A stretch of DNA of 54,853 nucleotides from Geomonas silvestris (GTDB taxonomy: Bacteria > Desulfobacterota > Desulfuromonadia > Geobacterales > Geobacteraceae), in NCBI RefSeq assembly GCF_014193515.1, contig NZ_BLXX01000019.1:1-54853 (forward strand), in the 5' to 3' direction. The translations under genes were made by a program, and so were the position numbers. This document shows positions 42,257 through 52,314 of the stretch, in pieces; positions within the stretch are counted from its first letter, which is position 1; the number at the start of each line of letters is the position of its first letter. Below the pieces are notes generated by a model. It was given only the letters and a program-made list of their open reading frames with translations. It searched no databases and was not told where the DNA came from.

Positions 42257-44734
42257 ATGGAAGAGAAGTACAGCCCCAAGGGTGTTGAGGATAAGTGGCA
42301 GTCGTTCTGGGCGGAACACGACAGTTTCCGCGCCACCGAGGACCCCGAGAAAACGAAGTACTACCTTTTGGAGATGTTCCCCTATCCCTCGGGGAAGATC
42401 CACATGGGGCACGTGCGCAACTACTCGATCGGTGACGTGATCGCCCGCTTCAAGAGGATGCAGGGCTTCAACGTGCTGCACCCGATGGGGTGGGACGCCT
42501 TCGGGATGCCCGCCGAGAACGCCGCCATCCAGAACAAGAGCCATCCGGCCCACTGGACCTACGACAACATCGCCTACATGCGCGGGCAGCTGAAGCGCCT
42601 GGGGCTCTCCTACGACTGGGAGCGCGAGCTCGCCACCTGCGACATCGACTACTACAAGTGGGAGCAGCAGATCTTCCTGGAGATGTACAAGAAGGGGCTC
42701 GCCTACAAGAAGGTCTCCCCGGTCAACTGGTGCCCCAAGTGCGAGACCGTGCTCGCCAACGAGCAGGTCGAAGACGGTGCCTGCTGGCGCTGCGACAGCA
42801 TCGTTCAGCAGAAGGAGCTGGAGCAGTGGTCCTTCCGGATCACCGCCTACGCCCAGGAGCTTTTGGACGACACCTACAAGCTCGCCGGCGGCTGGCCCGA
42901 GCGCGTCCTCACCATGCAGCGCAACTGGATCGGGCGCTCGGTTGGCTGCGAGATCGAGTTCCCGCTGGAAAACGGCCGCTCCAAGGTGAAGGTCTTCACC
43001 ACCCGCCAGGACACCCTGTTCGGCGCCACCTTCATGTCGCTCGCCGCGGAACACCCGATGGCGGCCGAACTCACCACCGAGGCCCAGCGCGCTGAGGTCG
43101 AGGCCTTTGTCGAGAAGGTGAAGAAGACCGACCGGATCAAGCGCGGCTCCGACGACCTGGAGAAGGAAGGGGTCTTCACCGGCTCCTACTGCATCAATCC
43201 GGTCACCAAGGAGAGGATGCCCATCTACCTCGCCAACTTCGTCCTGATGGACTACGGCACCGGCGCAGTCATGGCGGTCCCGACCCACGACCAGCGCGAC
43301 TTCGAGTTCGCCAGCAAGTACGGCCTGCCGCTTAAGGTGGTGATCAACCCCGAAGGGGAGACCCTCGATCCGGCAACCATGACCGAGGCCTTCACCGGCG
43401 AGGGGATCATGGTCAACTCGGGGAGCTTCGACGGCATCTCGAACACCGAGGCCAAGGAGAAGATCGCCGACTACCTGGAGGCCGAGGGCATCGGCAAGAA
43501 GACCGTAAACTTCCGCCTGCGCGACTGGGGCATCTCGCGCCAGCGCTACTGGGGAAACCCCATTCCGGTGATCAACTGCGACCTCTGCGGCGTGGTACAG
43601 GTGCCCGAAAAGGACCTGCCGGTGGTGCTCCCGATGGATGCCGCCTTTACCGGCGAGGGGGGCAACCCGCTCGCCCAGGTCCCTTCCTTCGTGAACTGCA
43701 CCTGCCCGCAGTGCGGAGAGGCGGCCCGGCGCGAGACCGACACCATGGACACCTTCGTGCAGTCCTCCTGGTACTTCCTGCGCTACTGCTCGCCCAAGTT
43801 CCAGGGCGGCCCGTTGAACCGCGAGAAGGTGGAGTACTGGATGCCGGTGGACCAGTACATCGGCGGCATCGAGCACGCGGTGCTGCACCTTCTGTACGCC
43901 CGCTTCTTCACCAAGGTGCTGCGCGACCTGGGGTACTGCAACGTGGACGAGCCGTTCTCCAACCTGCTTACCCAGGGGATGGTGATCAAGGACGGCGCCA
44001 AGATGAGCAAGTCCAAGGGGAACGTCGTCGACCCCAACGCCCTCATCGAGCGCTACGGCGCCGACACCGCGCGCCTCTTCTCGCTCTTCGCCGCTCCGCC
44101 GGAGAAGGACCTCGACTGGAGCGACCAGGGTGTGGACGGCAGCTACCGCTTCCTAAACCGCGTCTGGCGCCTGGTGTTCGACGTGCTGCCGGCCGTGAAA
44201 AACGCCGCTCCCGCAGACCTTGAGACCCTCTCCGCCGAGGCGAAGAACCTGCGCCGTGCGGTGCACAAGACCATCAAGAAGGTGACCGAGGACATCGACG
44301 GCCGCTTCCACTTCAATACCGCCATCGCCGCGGTCATGGAGCTCGTCAACACCCTGCAGGGCTTCGAGGGGAAAACCGCTCCGGAAAACGTCGGCGTGGT
44401 GCGCGAGGCGGTGGAATCGGTGGTGCGCCTGTTGGCTCCCTTCGTGCCTCACTTCACCGAGGAGCTCTGGGCGGAACTCGGGTACACTGGGTCGGTCGAG
44501 CAGGCCGGCTGGCCGGGGTACGACGCCGAGGCCGTGGTCGATGAAGAGATCACCGTGGTGATCCAGGTGAACGGGAAACTGAGGAGCAAGCTCCTGGTCG
44601 CCCCGGACGTCCAGGAGGAGACCGTGAAACAGGCGGCACTCGCCGACGACAAGATCCAGGTCTTCCTGGAAGGGAAGAGCGTGAAGAAGGTGATCTACGT
44701 CCCGGGCAAGCTGGTCAACATCGTGGTCGCCTAG
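42257..44734 (+). CDS. leuS: Leucyl-tRNA synthetase
   Basis: 825 aa, typical bacterial size. HIGH motif as HMGH in [20 protein letters not shown] (about 41-60), editing domain with [12 protein letters not shown] and [15 protein letters not shown], and KMSKS in [14 protein letters not shown]. Both class I signatures and the editing site are intact. CGGAGG lies 6 nt before ATG 42257. The frame stays open for 42 codons upstream through the hexamer repeats and is Leu-rich there, but that part is not synthetase-like. Confidence 0.98.
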   Translation: MEEKYSPKGVEDKWQSFWAEHDSFRATEDPEKTKYYLLEMFPYPSGKIHMGHVRNYSIGDVIARFKRMQGFNVLHPMGWDAFGMPAENAAIQNKSHPAHWTYDNIAYMRGQLKRLGLSYDWERELATCDIDYYKWEQQIFLEMYKKGLAYKKVSPVNWCPKCETVLANEQVEDGACWRCDSIVQQKELEQWSFRITAYAQELLDDTYKLAGGWPERVLTMQRNWIGRSVGCEIEFPLENGRSKVKVFTTRQDTLFGATFMSLAAEHPMAAELTTEAQRAEVEAFVEKVKKTDRIKRGSDDLEKEGVFTGSYCINPVTKERMPIYLANFVLMDYGTGAVMAVPTHDQRDFEFASKYGLPLKVVINPEGETLDPATMTEAFTGEGIMVNSGSFDGISNTEAKEKIADYLEAEGIGKKTVNFRLRDWGISRQRYWGNPIPVINCDLCGVVQVPEKDLPVVLPMDAAFTGEGGNPLAQVPSFVNCTCPQCGEAARRETDTMDTFVQSSWYFLRYCSPKFQGGPLNREKVEYWMPVDQYIGGIEHAVLHLLYARFFTKVLRDLGYCNVDEPFSNLLTQGMVIKDGAKMSKSKGNVVDPNALIERYGADTARLFSLFAAPPEKDLDWSDQGVDGSYRFLNRVWRLVFDVLPAVKNAAPADLETLSAEAKNLRRAVHKTIKKVTEDIDGRFHFNTAIAAVMELVNTLQGFEGKTAPENVGVVREAVESVVRLLAPFVPHFTEELWAELGYTGSVEQAGWPGYDAEAVVDEEITVVIQVNGKLRSKLLVAPDVQEETVKQAALADDKIQVFLEGKSVKKVIYVPGKLVNIVVA

Positions 44735-44737
44735 CCG

Positions 44738-45271
44738 ATGCGCCTTGTTTTCCGCACAGGGCTGACCCTCCCGGTTCTCGCCGGGATGCTGCTGCTCGCC
44801 TCCCTCATCGGGGGCTGCGGCTACCATGCCGTCTTGCGCGACGAGCCGCTCTTCGCCGGCCAGGGGGTAGATGTGGTGGTCTTCGCCAACCGGAGCTACC
44901 AGGCCGGGGTTGAGGGGGTACTGGCGCGCAGCCTGGTGGACGAACTGGCGCTGCGCTCCGGCGGCAGGGTCGTTACCGGGAGCGAGGCCACCCTCGAGCT
45001 CACCGGGACCGTGCTCACCTACGGGAGCAGTGCCGTATCCTACAACTCCCTGGACCAGATCCGCGAGTACCGGCTGGACATCTCGGTGGAGGCGGTGCTG
45101 CGCGACCGGATCACCCAGCGCGTGGTCTGGAAGGGGGAACTCGTCGAGTCGCAGACCTATCCGGTTAACCTGAACCTCGCCCTGCAGCGCAACTCCGAGG
45201 AGGCGGCCGCCGCCAAGGTCTGCCGCCGGCTCGCCGAGGACATCTGGCAAAAGGCCGGCGAGCGGTTCTGA
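44738..45271 (+). CDS. lptE: LPS-assembly lipoprotein LptE
   Basis: 177 aa. Signal peptide with lipobox LIGGC (Cys27) followed at once by GYHAVL, the LptE hallmark. The body VDVVVFANRSYQAGVEGVLARSLVDELALRSGGRVV matches the family beta-sheet core. Outer-membrane partner of LptD in LPS insertion. Starts 3 bp after leuS stop, the usual leuS-lptE-holA order. Confidence 0.92.
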   Translation: MRLVFRTGLTLPVLAGMLLLASLIGGCGYHAVLRDEPLFAGQGVDVVVFANRSYQAGVEGVLARSLVDELALRSGGRVVTGSEATLELTGTVLTYGSSAVSYNSLDQIREYRLDISVEAVLRDRITQRVVWKGELVESQTYPVNLNLALQRNSEEAAAAKVCRRLAEDIWQKAGERF

Positions 45272-45292
45272 AACAGCATTTAGGTACCTCCC

Positions 45293-45336
45293 GCGCCGCC
45301 CATTTCACCTAACGAGGTGGGCGGCGCTTTCATTTT
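45293..45336 (+). terminator. Intrinsic terminator between lptE and holA
   Basis: GCGCCGCCCA / TGGGCGGCGC, 10-bp stem with inner CACCT/AGGTG, then TTTCATTTT. holA therefore probably depends on read-through or its own promoter. Confidence 0.78.
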
Positions 45337-45384
45337 AACGGCGCAGGGTGCCGGCCGGCGTGGTGCAGGCTCAACCCGAACCAA

Positions 45385-46395
45385 ATGAGAACGTACGCGA
45401 TGAAACCGGAAGAGTTTGACAGAGCGCTGGAGAAAGGGGAGATCGCTCCCCTGTACCTTTTGTGCGGGGACGAGCCCTACCTCGTGGAGCGCGCCGTGAA
45501 GAAGCTTTTGGACCGCACCGTGGATCCGGGCTTCCGCGACTTCAACCTGAACCTCTTCTACGGCAACGAGTGCAAGGGCGAGGAGATCTTCTCGGCCGCC
45601 CAGACGCTCCCCATGTTCGCCGACCGACGCGTGGTGCTGGTGAAGAAGGGGGGGGAGCTTTCCGCCTCCGCCCAGGAGGTGCTGCTACCCTACCTGCAGG
45701 ACGCCTCCCCCTCCACCTGCCTCATCCTCCAGGCGGACAAGGTGGACGGCCGCAAGAAGTTCTTCGCCGAGTTCAAAAAACGCGGCGAGTTCGTGGAGTT
45801 CAAGAAGCCCTACGAGAACCAGCTGGGCCCCTACGTGCGCGACGAGGTGCGCGCCGCGGGGAAGAAGATCGACGCCCAGGCGGCGGAGCTCTTGGCCTAC
45901 CTGGTGGGGAACAACTTGCAGGAGCTGGTCTCGCAGATCGAGAAGCTCTGTCTTTACTGCGGCAAGAAGGAGCAGATCACGGTCGCCGACGTGAAGGCGA
46001 TCGTCTCCGACACCAAGGTGGAGAGCGTCTTCGAGTTCACCGACGCCCTGGGTTCCAAGGACACCGCCCGGGCGCTGCGCCTTTTGACCACGCTTTTGGA
46101 CGACGGCGAGGCGCCGCTGCGCATCCTGGGCGGGGTGGCGCGCCACTACCGGCAGCTCTGGCAGGTGCGCGAACTCCTGGACCGCAAGCTGCCCAACTCG
46201 GAGATCGGCAAGGCGGCCGGCATTAACCCGTACTTTTTGAACAAGGTGCTGCAGCAGGCGCGCAACTACCGGGTGAGCGAGCTTTTGAAGATCTTCGAAG
46301 GGATGCTGGAGTTGGACCTGGCCTTCAAGTCCGGCGGGGTGGAAGACGCCCTGTTCGAGCGCTTTGTCCTGGAGGCCTGCAAGCCGGCGCGGTGA
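45385..46395 (+). CDS. holA: DNA polymerase III delta subunit
   Basis: 336 aa. Clamp-loader delta: LYLLCGDEPYLVERAVKKL (N-terminal ATPase-like domain without a functional Walker A), NLFYGNE, TLPMFADRRVVLVKK, domain III GINPYFLNKVLQQARNYRVSELLKIFEGMLELDLAFKSG. Opens the sliding clamp. ATG 45385 and an ATG five codons later are both possible; neither has a strong ribosome site. Confidence 0.93.
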   Translation: MRTYAMKPEEFDRALEKGEIAPLYLLCGDEPYLVERAVKKLLDRTVDPGFRDFNLNLFYGNECKGEEIFSAAQTLPMFADRRVVLVKKGGELSASAQEVLLPYLQDASPSTCLILQADKVDGRKKFFAEFKKRGEFVEFKKPYENQLGPYVRDEVRAAGKKIDAQAAELLAYLVGNNLQELVSQIEKLCLYCGKKEQITVADVKAIVSDTKVESVFEFTDALGSKDTARALRLLTTLLDDGEAPLRILGGVARHYRQLWQVRELLDRKLPNSEIGKAAGINPYFLNKVLQQARNYRVSELLKIFEGMLELDLAFKSGGVEDALFERFVLEACKPAR

Positions 46396-46447
46396 CAAAA
46401 ACTCCGCGGGTTTCAGGCGAGGGGAAGCAGCCACTGCTACAAATTAG

Positions 46448-46480
46448 AAAGGGGAATCCTCGTGGAGGGTTCCCCTTTTT
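46448..46480. terminator. Bidirectional terminator between convergent transcripts
   Basis: AAAGGGGAA / TTCCCCTTTTT stem with a 13-nt loop, between holA (+) and the membrane-protein gene (-). Confidence 0.85.
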
Positions 46481-46519
46481 CGTGCTCACGTGGTGGCTTT
46501 GGACCGGTGCCGGGACCTG

Positions 46520-47113
46520 TCAGGTCTCCAGGTAGGAATCGTCCAAGGGGAGGCGCCCGTTACGCTCCAGGTAGGCGAGTTGCTCGTTCTTCTTCTGGAT
46601 GTTGTCGTTGCACCAGGTCCAGATCCGGTAGCTCTCCATGCAGAGGATGGTGAAGCCCGCGCCGAATACGGCCCAGTAGTTGTCGGCGAGCCCTTCGCTT
46701 AAATAGTAGAAGAAGTAGAAGACGCTCAGGTACCCGACGTGGCAGAAGCTGCTGCGGTGGCGCAGGTTGGCCATCATCCGGCACAGGCTCAATACGATCG
46801 CGGAAAAGGTGTAGAGGATCAGCACCATGCTGATGAGCTGCGCGCCTGGGGCGGGGCCCATGGCCTGCACGAACTGCTGGGGGCGCGGCAGGAACGGGAA
46901 GTTGCGCCAGGCGAGGGTGCTCACCACGAGGAACAGCGACAGCGCCCAGAGCCCCCTGTTAGAGAACCGCCTGAGCCCCTTGATGTCGTCCAGGAGCCCC
47001 TGACGCAGGGTGGCCCGGATCTCGCCGACCGTATTCTCCGCGCTGGGCGGTTCTTGTTGAACGTGCTGCTCCATGGGGCGCTCTATTGTATCCACGTTAG
47101 GTGCCGACATCAT
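46520..47113 (-). CDS. Inner-membrane protein co-transcribed with the haem sensor
   Basis: 197 aa. Four hydrophobic segments: LWALSLFLVVSTLAW, QLISMVLILYTFSAIVLSL, HVGYLSVFYFFYYLSEGL and YWAVFGAGFTILCMESYRIW; the soluble N-terminus (~45 residues) and the C-terminus are polar. The ATG overlaps the sensor stop (ATGATG / TGA, 4 bp), so the two are coupled. Not recognised; a partner of the haem sensor or a quinone-interacting protein are possibilities without proof. Confidence 0.75.
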   Translation of the reverse strand: MMSAPNVDTIERPMEQHVQQEPPSAENTVGEIRATLRQGLLDDIKGLRRFSNRGLWALSLFLVVSTLAWRNFPFLPRPQQFVQAMGPAPGAQLISMVLILYTFSAIVLSLCRMMANLRHRSSFCHVGYLSVFYFFYYLSEGLADNYWAVFGAGFTILCMESYRIWTWCNDNIQKKNEQLAYLERNGRLPLDDSYLET

Positions 47114-47949
47114 TGTCCGGGCTGTTGCAGATTCGAACTTTTTTTCAAAGCTTCTTGTTGCGCCTGGTCCAGCTTGTTTTTGATAAAGTAGTAAGATTTA
47201 GCAATCCTGTCAAGCTCATAGGGGAGGTTCCTGGGGTGCGATGCCGCGGCGTTACTGGCACAGCGTTCGGTGTATTCCTGCAGCTTGCGCATCGGTTCCA
47301 GGACGATCATCTTCAAAAGAGCAATGACCCCGGTGGTAGTCAGGATCAGCGTGAGCAAGGAGAACACCACCATCTGTCCGCGGATGGAAGAGAGCGAAGC
47401 GAGGGTGGTTTCCTGGGAGAGCCCGATGTCGAGGGTGCCCAGCACCCGCTGGTTAGCGGGGTGGAAGTGACAGGCGGCATTGGAGCACTCGGGGTCGTTG
47501 TAGATGGGGGTGGTGATGGCCAGCACCTGCTCGCCGGCGCTGTTCTTGAAGGTGCGCGCCTTTTCCATCGGGCCGAGGGTGGTGATCGGTTGTTTCTTGG
47601 CATGGCACAGGATGCACCCTTCGGCCTGCTTGTTGACCAGGCGGTTTACCTCGGAGGGGTTGGAGGAAAAGGCGACCCTGCCGGACTTGTTGAAGATACG
47701 GACGTGCTCCACCCCTTTTTGCTGGCTGATGTTCTGCACGATGTTCGCGCTCAGTTCCCTGTCCGACTTGAGCATGGCGTACCGGGTCGACTTGAGGACG
47801 ATACCGGCCAGGTTGTTGGCGTGCCCGATCGAGTCGCGGATCACCACGTTCTTGATGGCCGCGTACAAGAGCACGAAGCAGACCACCAGAAAGCCGGTTA
47901 CGACGATTCCCACGGGTATCAGGGCTCTTCCTGCAATCTTGTCGAACAT
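47110..47949 (-). CDS. Membrane haem-c sensor-like protein without output domain
   Basis: 279 aa. Start chosen at ATG 47949 (GGGAGAGAG upstream), giving an N-terminal membrane segment (10-31), a periplasmic region of ~160 residues, a second membrane segment (194-212) and a HAMP-like stretch beginning VLEPMRKLQEYTERC. The periplasmic part looks PAS/Cache-like (VEHVRIFNKSGRVAFSSNP) and carries two haem-c sites: C112-x2-C115-H and C155-x4-C160-H, the latter the rare CX4CH spacing. It resembles the sensor half of a chemoreceptor or kinase but stops after HAMP. Preceded by a sigma-54 promoter and two upstream dyads. Confidence 0.85.
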   Translation of the reverse strand: MFDKIAGRALIPVGIVVTGFLVVCFVLLYAAIKNVVIRDSIGHANNLAGIVLKSTRYAMLKSDRELSANIVQNISQQKGVEHVRIFNKSGRVAFSSNPSEVNRLVNKQAEGCILCHAKKQPITTLGPMEKARTFKNSAGEQVLAITTPIYNDPECSNAACHFHPANQRVLGTLDIGLSQETTLASLSSIRGQMVVFSLLTLILTTTGVIALLKMIVLEPMRKLQEYTERCASNAAASHPRNLPYELDRIAKSYYFIKNKLDQAQQEALKKSSNLQQPGQ

Positions 47950-48035
47950 GGCGCTCTCTCCCATCGTGGCGGATTCGGTTCCCTGGTCTCGGCCGGTGCT
48001 GAGCCGGTGTCGGGTTTGGTGCTTACCCATTAAAT

Positions 48036-48050
48036 GCATTTCGGGTGCCA
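48036..48050 (-). promoter_or_regulatory. Sigma-54 promoter of the haem-sensor operon
   Basis: Minus strand TGGCACCCGAAATGC: exact TGGCAC -24 block and GC at -12 with correct spacing; only one T of the TTGC block differs. Inferred start site near 48024, about 75 nt before the ATG. Confidence 0.82.
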
Positions 48051-48122
48051 ACCGTTTCGAGCCTGAAAGATCGCGGTATTACGCACGGTAAACGGACCTC
48101 TCTGTCAGGAAAAGCCGCCGTC

Positions 48123-48141
48123 TGTATATCTTGTTCATACA
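48123..48141. promoter_or_regulatory. Upstream activator dyad A (TGTAT-N9-ATACA)
   Basis: TGTATATCTTGTTCATACA, with C/G extending the dyad one base each side. Centre about 108 bp upstream of the inferred sigma-54 start of the haem-sensor operon. Confidence 0.72.
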
Positions 48142-48225
48142 GCTTCGGCCTGCGCGCGTGCAGAACGGGATGCGGCATGGTACAATTTCGCCTGTCAAAT
48201 CAGGGGGTCTGCCGGTGTCAGAAGG

Positions 48226-48244
48226 TGTATCTGCACCCCATACA
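48226..48244. promoter_or_regulatory. Upstream activator dyad B (TGTAT-N9-ATACA)
   Basis: TGTATCTGCACCCCATACA, extended to GG..CC, 7-bp arms in all. Centre about 211 bp upstream of the same start site and 103 bp from dyad A. Confidence 0.72.
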
Positions 48245-48493
48245 CCTAGAAACTTCGAGTCGCCGGCCGCACTGTCTCAATTACTTCTGCTTTGAGCATT
48301 ATGTTTACACAATGTCAGTTTTCGTCCCTATTTGGTCTAAAGATATCTTCATGTCTTTTTGTTGACATCTTATTGACAGTGGTGATATTGGTAACCAGTA
48401 TGTAGCAGTACAGGTCGATGGCACTTCTGCGCTGTCACTAGGCCTGATCGGGAACCGGATAGAGTGGAATAACCTGGGAGAAAAGGTGGGGTT

Positions 48494-49903
<1,410 letters not shown>

Positions 49904-50108
49904 CCCCTCTCCGCACGTTGGTAATCCTCTCCAGTCCGGCACAGCGCGCAGAAAACTCTCTGTTGCCGCGAGCCCGGGCCGCCGCAGTGACTATCCGCTT
50001 ATCCACACATCTCGCACATCTCGCCGCTCCCCCGAACATCACTCTCTTTCCCCGAAACATGCCACCTTTCCGAAGGTTCTTCCGGGATTTCCGGGAACGC
50101 ACCATTCT

Positions 50109-50158
50109 CGTTCCCATGCTCCGCGCGGGAACGCCTCAGGGGACGCTTCAGCGTCCCC
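50109..50158. repeat. Two adjacent palindromes (REP-like)
   Basis: CGTTCCC / GGGAACG (50109-50115, 50127-50133), then GGGGACGC TTCA GCGTCCCC (50139-50158, perfect 8-bp arms). A further GGAGCCTGGGAA near 50183 is complementary to TTCCCATGCTCC at 50111. It looks like a dispersed intergenic palindrome of Geobacter-type genomes. Confidence 0.6.
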
Positions 50159-50314
50159 GATTCTCAGCTGTTACGCCACGCAGGAGCCTGGGAACAAGAA
50201 ATAAGCAAATCCCCTCTGTCTCCCCTTCCCAAAGGGGAGGACGTGGGGCCACCTGCTCTGCTTCGCGGAACCATCGTCGCGCGTTTCCGGGCTTTTCCCC
50301 GACCGTGTAGCAAC

Positions 50315-50344
50315 AAAAAAACGGCCACTGAAAACCAGTGGCCG
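50315..50344 (-). terminator. Intrinsic terminator of the cytochrome operon
   Basis: Minus strand CGGCCACTGG / CAGTGGCCG with a TTTT-containing loop, followed by TTTTTTT. Confidence 0.88.
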
Positions 50345-50373
50345 GCGGATTTAAATGTATGGATGGAGGCGAC

Positions 50374-50405
50374 CCGAACCCGGTCCTTAGCGGAACCGGG
50401 TTCGG
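50374..50405. other. Perfect 11-bp inverted repeat behind the cytochrome b gene
   Basis: CCGAACCCGGT / ACCGGGTTCGG with a 10-nt loop and no T tract, between the cytochrome b stop and the terminator. May protect the 3' end of the mRNA. Confidence 0.5.
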
Positions 50406-50432
50406 CTGGTGCGACGATACGTTTCGCTTGCG

Positions 50433-51167
50433 TCAGGCCTGCGGGTGCGCCGGATGTTCCGGATAGTGGCGCACGGGCCGGAAGCCGGTCTGCGGCTCCC
50501 CTTCCTGGTGCGCTTCCTCGTGGTGCTCCTCGTCGTGGTCCTCAACCTCCTCCCAACCGAAGATCATCGGCTTGAAGTAGGCAAGCGGGGTGGCCCCCAG
50601 GGTCGCCAGGTAGACGTGGGTGAACAGGAAGGCGAACAGCGAGCAGGCCACCAGGAAGTGCAGGGTATCGATGATCTTGATGCCGCCCGACATGAGGATG
50701 AGCACGCGCAACGGGGTCACGTTCATGAGCAGGATCCCGGTGAGGACCACCAGCGGCACCAGCATGAACATCACCACCAGGTAGGCAGCTTTCTGCATCG
50801 GGTTGAACTTGGAGTCCGGCATGGCGTGGAAGGGGCTCGGGCGACCAACGAAGTACCAGAAGCAGTAGTAGAGCAACTGCCGCACGATACCATGTTTGAT
50901 GTCTTCCTCGTTCGGGATGTAGATGTCGTCCAGGCTGTTGCGCACCATCTTGTAGTAGACGAGCCACCAGGCGAGGAAGACGGCAACGATGAGCCCTGCC
51001 ACGTTGTGCACCTGGATCGCGGTCTTGTAGCTGCCCAGGATGGTGATAGCTTCCGGGAAGCGGATCTGCGCGCCACTGATGATCAGGGTGACGATACCCA
51101 GGGCGTTAACCCAGTGCCAGATGCGGATCGGGATCGGCTGGAGGTAGACCATTTTCTTGGCGCTCAT
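50433..51167 (-). CDS. Cytochrome b (quinone-linked, formate dehydrogenase gamma / hydrogenase cytochrome b type)
   Basis: 244 aa, four or five membrane segments. Candidate b-haem His residues: IRIWHWVNALG (N-terminal), IQVHNVAGLIV, TLHFLVACSLF and FLFTHVYLATLG. The C-terminal ~35 residues are His/Glu-rich (EDHDEEHHEEAH), possibly metal-binding. The ATG lies 2 bp after the heptahaem cytochrome stop. It most likely moves electrons between menaquinone and the periplasmic multihaem cytochromes of the operon; the gene set resembles the Cbc-type quinone-cytochrome clusters of Geobacter (I recall Cbc5 as nearest), a comparison from memory. Confidence 0.88.
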   Translation of the reverse strand: MSAKKMVYLQPIPIRIWHWVNALGIVTLIISGAQIRFPEAITILGSYKTAIQVHNVAGLIVAVFLAWWLVYYKMVRNSLDDIYIPNEEDIKHGIVRQLLYYCFWYFVGRPSPFHAMPDSKFNPMQKAAYLVVMFMLVPLVVLTGILLMNVTPLRVLILMSGGIKIIDTLHFLVACSLFAFLFTHVYLATLGATPLAYFKPMIFGWEEVEDHDEEHHEEAHQEGEPQTGFRPVRHYPEHPAHPQA

Positions 51168-51169
51168 GA

Positions 51170-52264
51170 CTAGTGCTCCTTTCTCGTTCTGTTTTTGCGC
51201 GTCAGAAAGCGCAGGAATCCGTGACAAACCGGCATGATCAGGCCGCCGCAGATGACGGCGAGGCCGATCCAGCTCAGCATGTTGTTCTTGTTGGAGCCCA
51301 TCAGGTAGAAGTCGGGGGTGCCGTACAGCGCATCCAGGACCGCCCCTTTCTCAACCTGGACCCGCCGGTAGGTGCCGTTCGCCTCGGGGAGGGAGAGGTA
51401 GCTCGTCTGCATCACGGTAGGGCCGGAGCCGTGGCAGAAGGTGCAGTTGCGCCGGTCGTCGAGGATCTCGAAACGGTGCGAAACCGTCTCGGGGGTCAGC
51501 ATCCCCTGGAGCCTCAGGGCCTTGTGCTCGCTGTTGAGGTTGAACGACCTCAGTTCGGCGATCGAGATGTAGTTGTCGTGGTTGGTGTCGATCAGGGTCA
51601 GGATGTCACGCCCTCCGGTCGCCTCCTTGAGCTCCTCGTAGCTCGCCACTTCCGGTTTACCCAGTTTCCCCTGGTTCTTGGTGCTCACCAGGTACATGCT
51701 GATGAAGTAGTTCTTCGACCCGGTATGGCAGGTGATGCAGGGGAGCATGTAGAGGTGCAGGTCAGCCTGGGGGAGCCACTCGCCGTGCTTGGCCGACATC
51801 TTGAACTTATCGTGGCAGCCGCCGCACATCTGGTTGATCTCCATCCCCGACATCTCGCGCGGCGATTCGACCTTGTGCGGGTTGTGGCATCCCGAGCAGG
51901 AGGCCTTCCCCGCATGGATGCTCAGGGCGTACTCGCTGTTCACCTCGGTGTGGCACTGCTGGCAGTTGGCCCGCGGGGTCCGGGTGCCGTCAGTGGGGTG
52001 GGTCGGTGCCACACCCTCGTGGCAGGACGGGCAGCCGATCCGGGCATGGGTGGTGTGGCCGAACTGGGCCGGGTCGATGAGGGACGCCCCTTTCACCTTC
52101 TGGCCGTCGGCGTGACAGGTCAGACAGGCCTCGTTCTTCCCGGTCGTCTCCCCGAACGAGTAGCCCGGACCATCGGACTCGGCAAGCGCGGGAACGCACA
52201 AGGCCCCGGCGAGCGCTACCGTCATGAGTAACCGGTACATGATGTGTTTCGTCGCTGCTTTCAC
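51170..52264 (-). CDS. Membrane-anchored heptahaem cytochrome c with an EF-hand
   Basis: 364 aa. GTG start at 52264, with AAAGGAGG 6 nt upstream; the open frame before it belongs to no protein. Signal peptide to about ALAES. Seven CxxCH sites: Cys47, 78, 101, 123, 147, 176, 274. Between the sixth and seventh is a full 12-residue EF-hand loop, D226-T-N-H-D-N-Y-I-S-I-A-E237, with ligands at positions 1, 3, 5, 9 and 12, suggesting calcium binding. A C-terminal membrane helix (MLSWIGLAVICGGLIMPV) and basic tail anchor it. Expected to take electrons from the cytochrome b encoded next. Confidence 0.92.
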   Translation of the reverse strand: MKAATKHIMYRLLMTVALAGALCVPALAESDGPGYSFGETTGKNEACLTCHADGQKVKGASLIDPAQFGHTTHARIGCPSCHEGVAPTHPTDGTRTPRANCQQCHTEVNSEYALSIHAGKASCSGCHNPHKVESPREMSGMEINQMCGGCHDKFKMSAKHGEWLPQADLHLYMLPCITCHTGSKNYFISMYLVSTKNQGKLGKPEVASYEELKEATGGRDILTLIDTNHDNYISIAELRSFNLNSEHKALRLQGMLTPETVSHRFEILDDRRNCTFCHGSGPTVMQTSYLSLPEANGTYRRVQVEKGAVLDALYGTPDFYLMGSNKNNMLSWIGLAVICGGLIMPVCHGFLRFLTRKNRTRKEH

Positions 52265-52314
52265 TGGTTGCCTCCTTTGAAATGAATTCCAAATCTGGGG
52301 CCGCACAGCGGGGA

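Larger units (their letters stand above)
47950..48493. other. Divergent control region between haem-sensor operon and NtrC-type gene, 544 bp
   Basis: Contains a leftward sigma-54 promoter (48036-48050), two TGTAT-N9-ATACA dyads (48123-48141 and 48226-48244), then an AT-rich part. For the rightward regulator gene two overlapping -35-like TTGACA hexamers occur (48362-48367, 48373-48378), the first with GATATT after 16 bp; a weak constitutive promoter is plausible. Confidence 0.7.
49904..50432. other. Intergenic region with palindromic repeats, 529 bp
   Basis: Between the NtrC-type gene (+) and cytochrome b gene (-). Holds a cluster of dyads at 50109-50158, a small palindrome in CTCCCCTTCCCAAAGGGGAG (about 50219-50240), the terminator at 50315-50344 and an 11-bp dyad at 50374-50405. 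No gene seen. Confidence 0.6.

Noticed and set aside
48419..48433. Possible rightward sigma-54 promoter TGGCACTTCTGCGCT before the NtrC-type gene
   Set aside because: The distance between the GG and GC elements is one base short of the required spacing.
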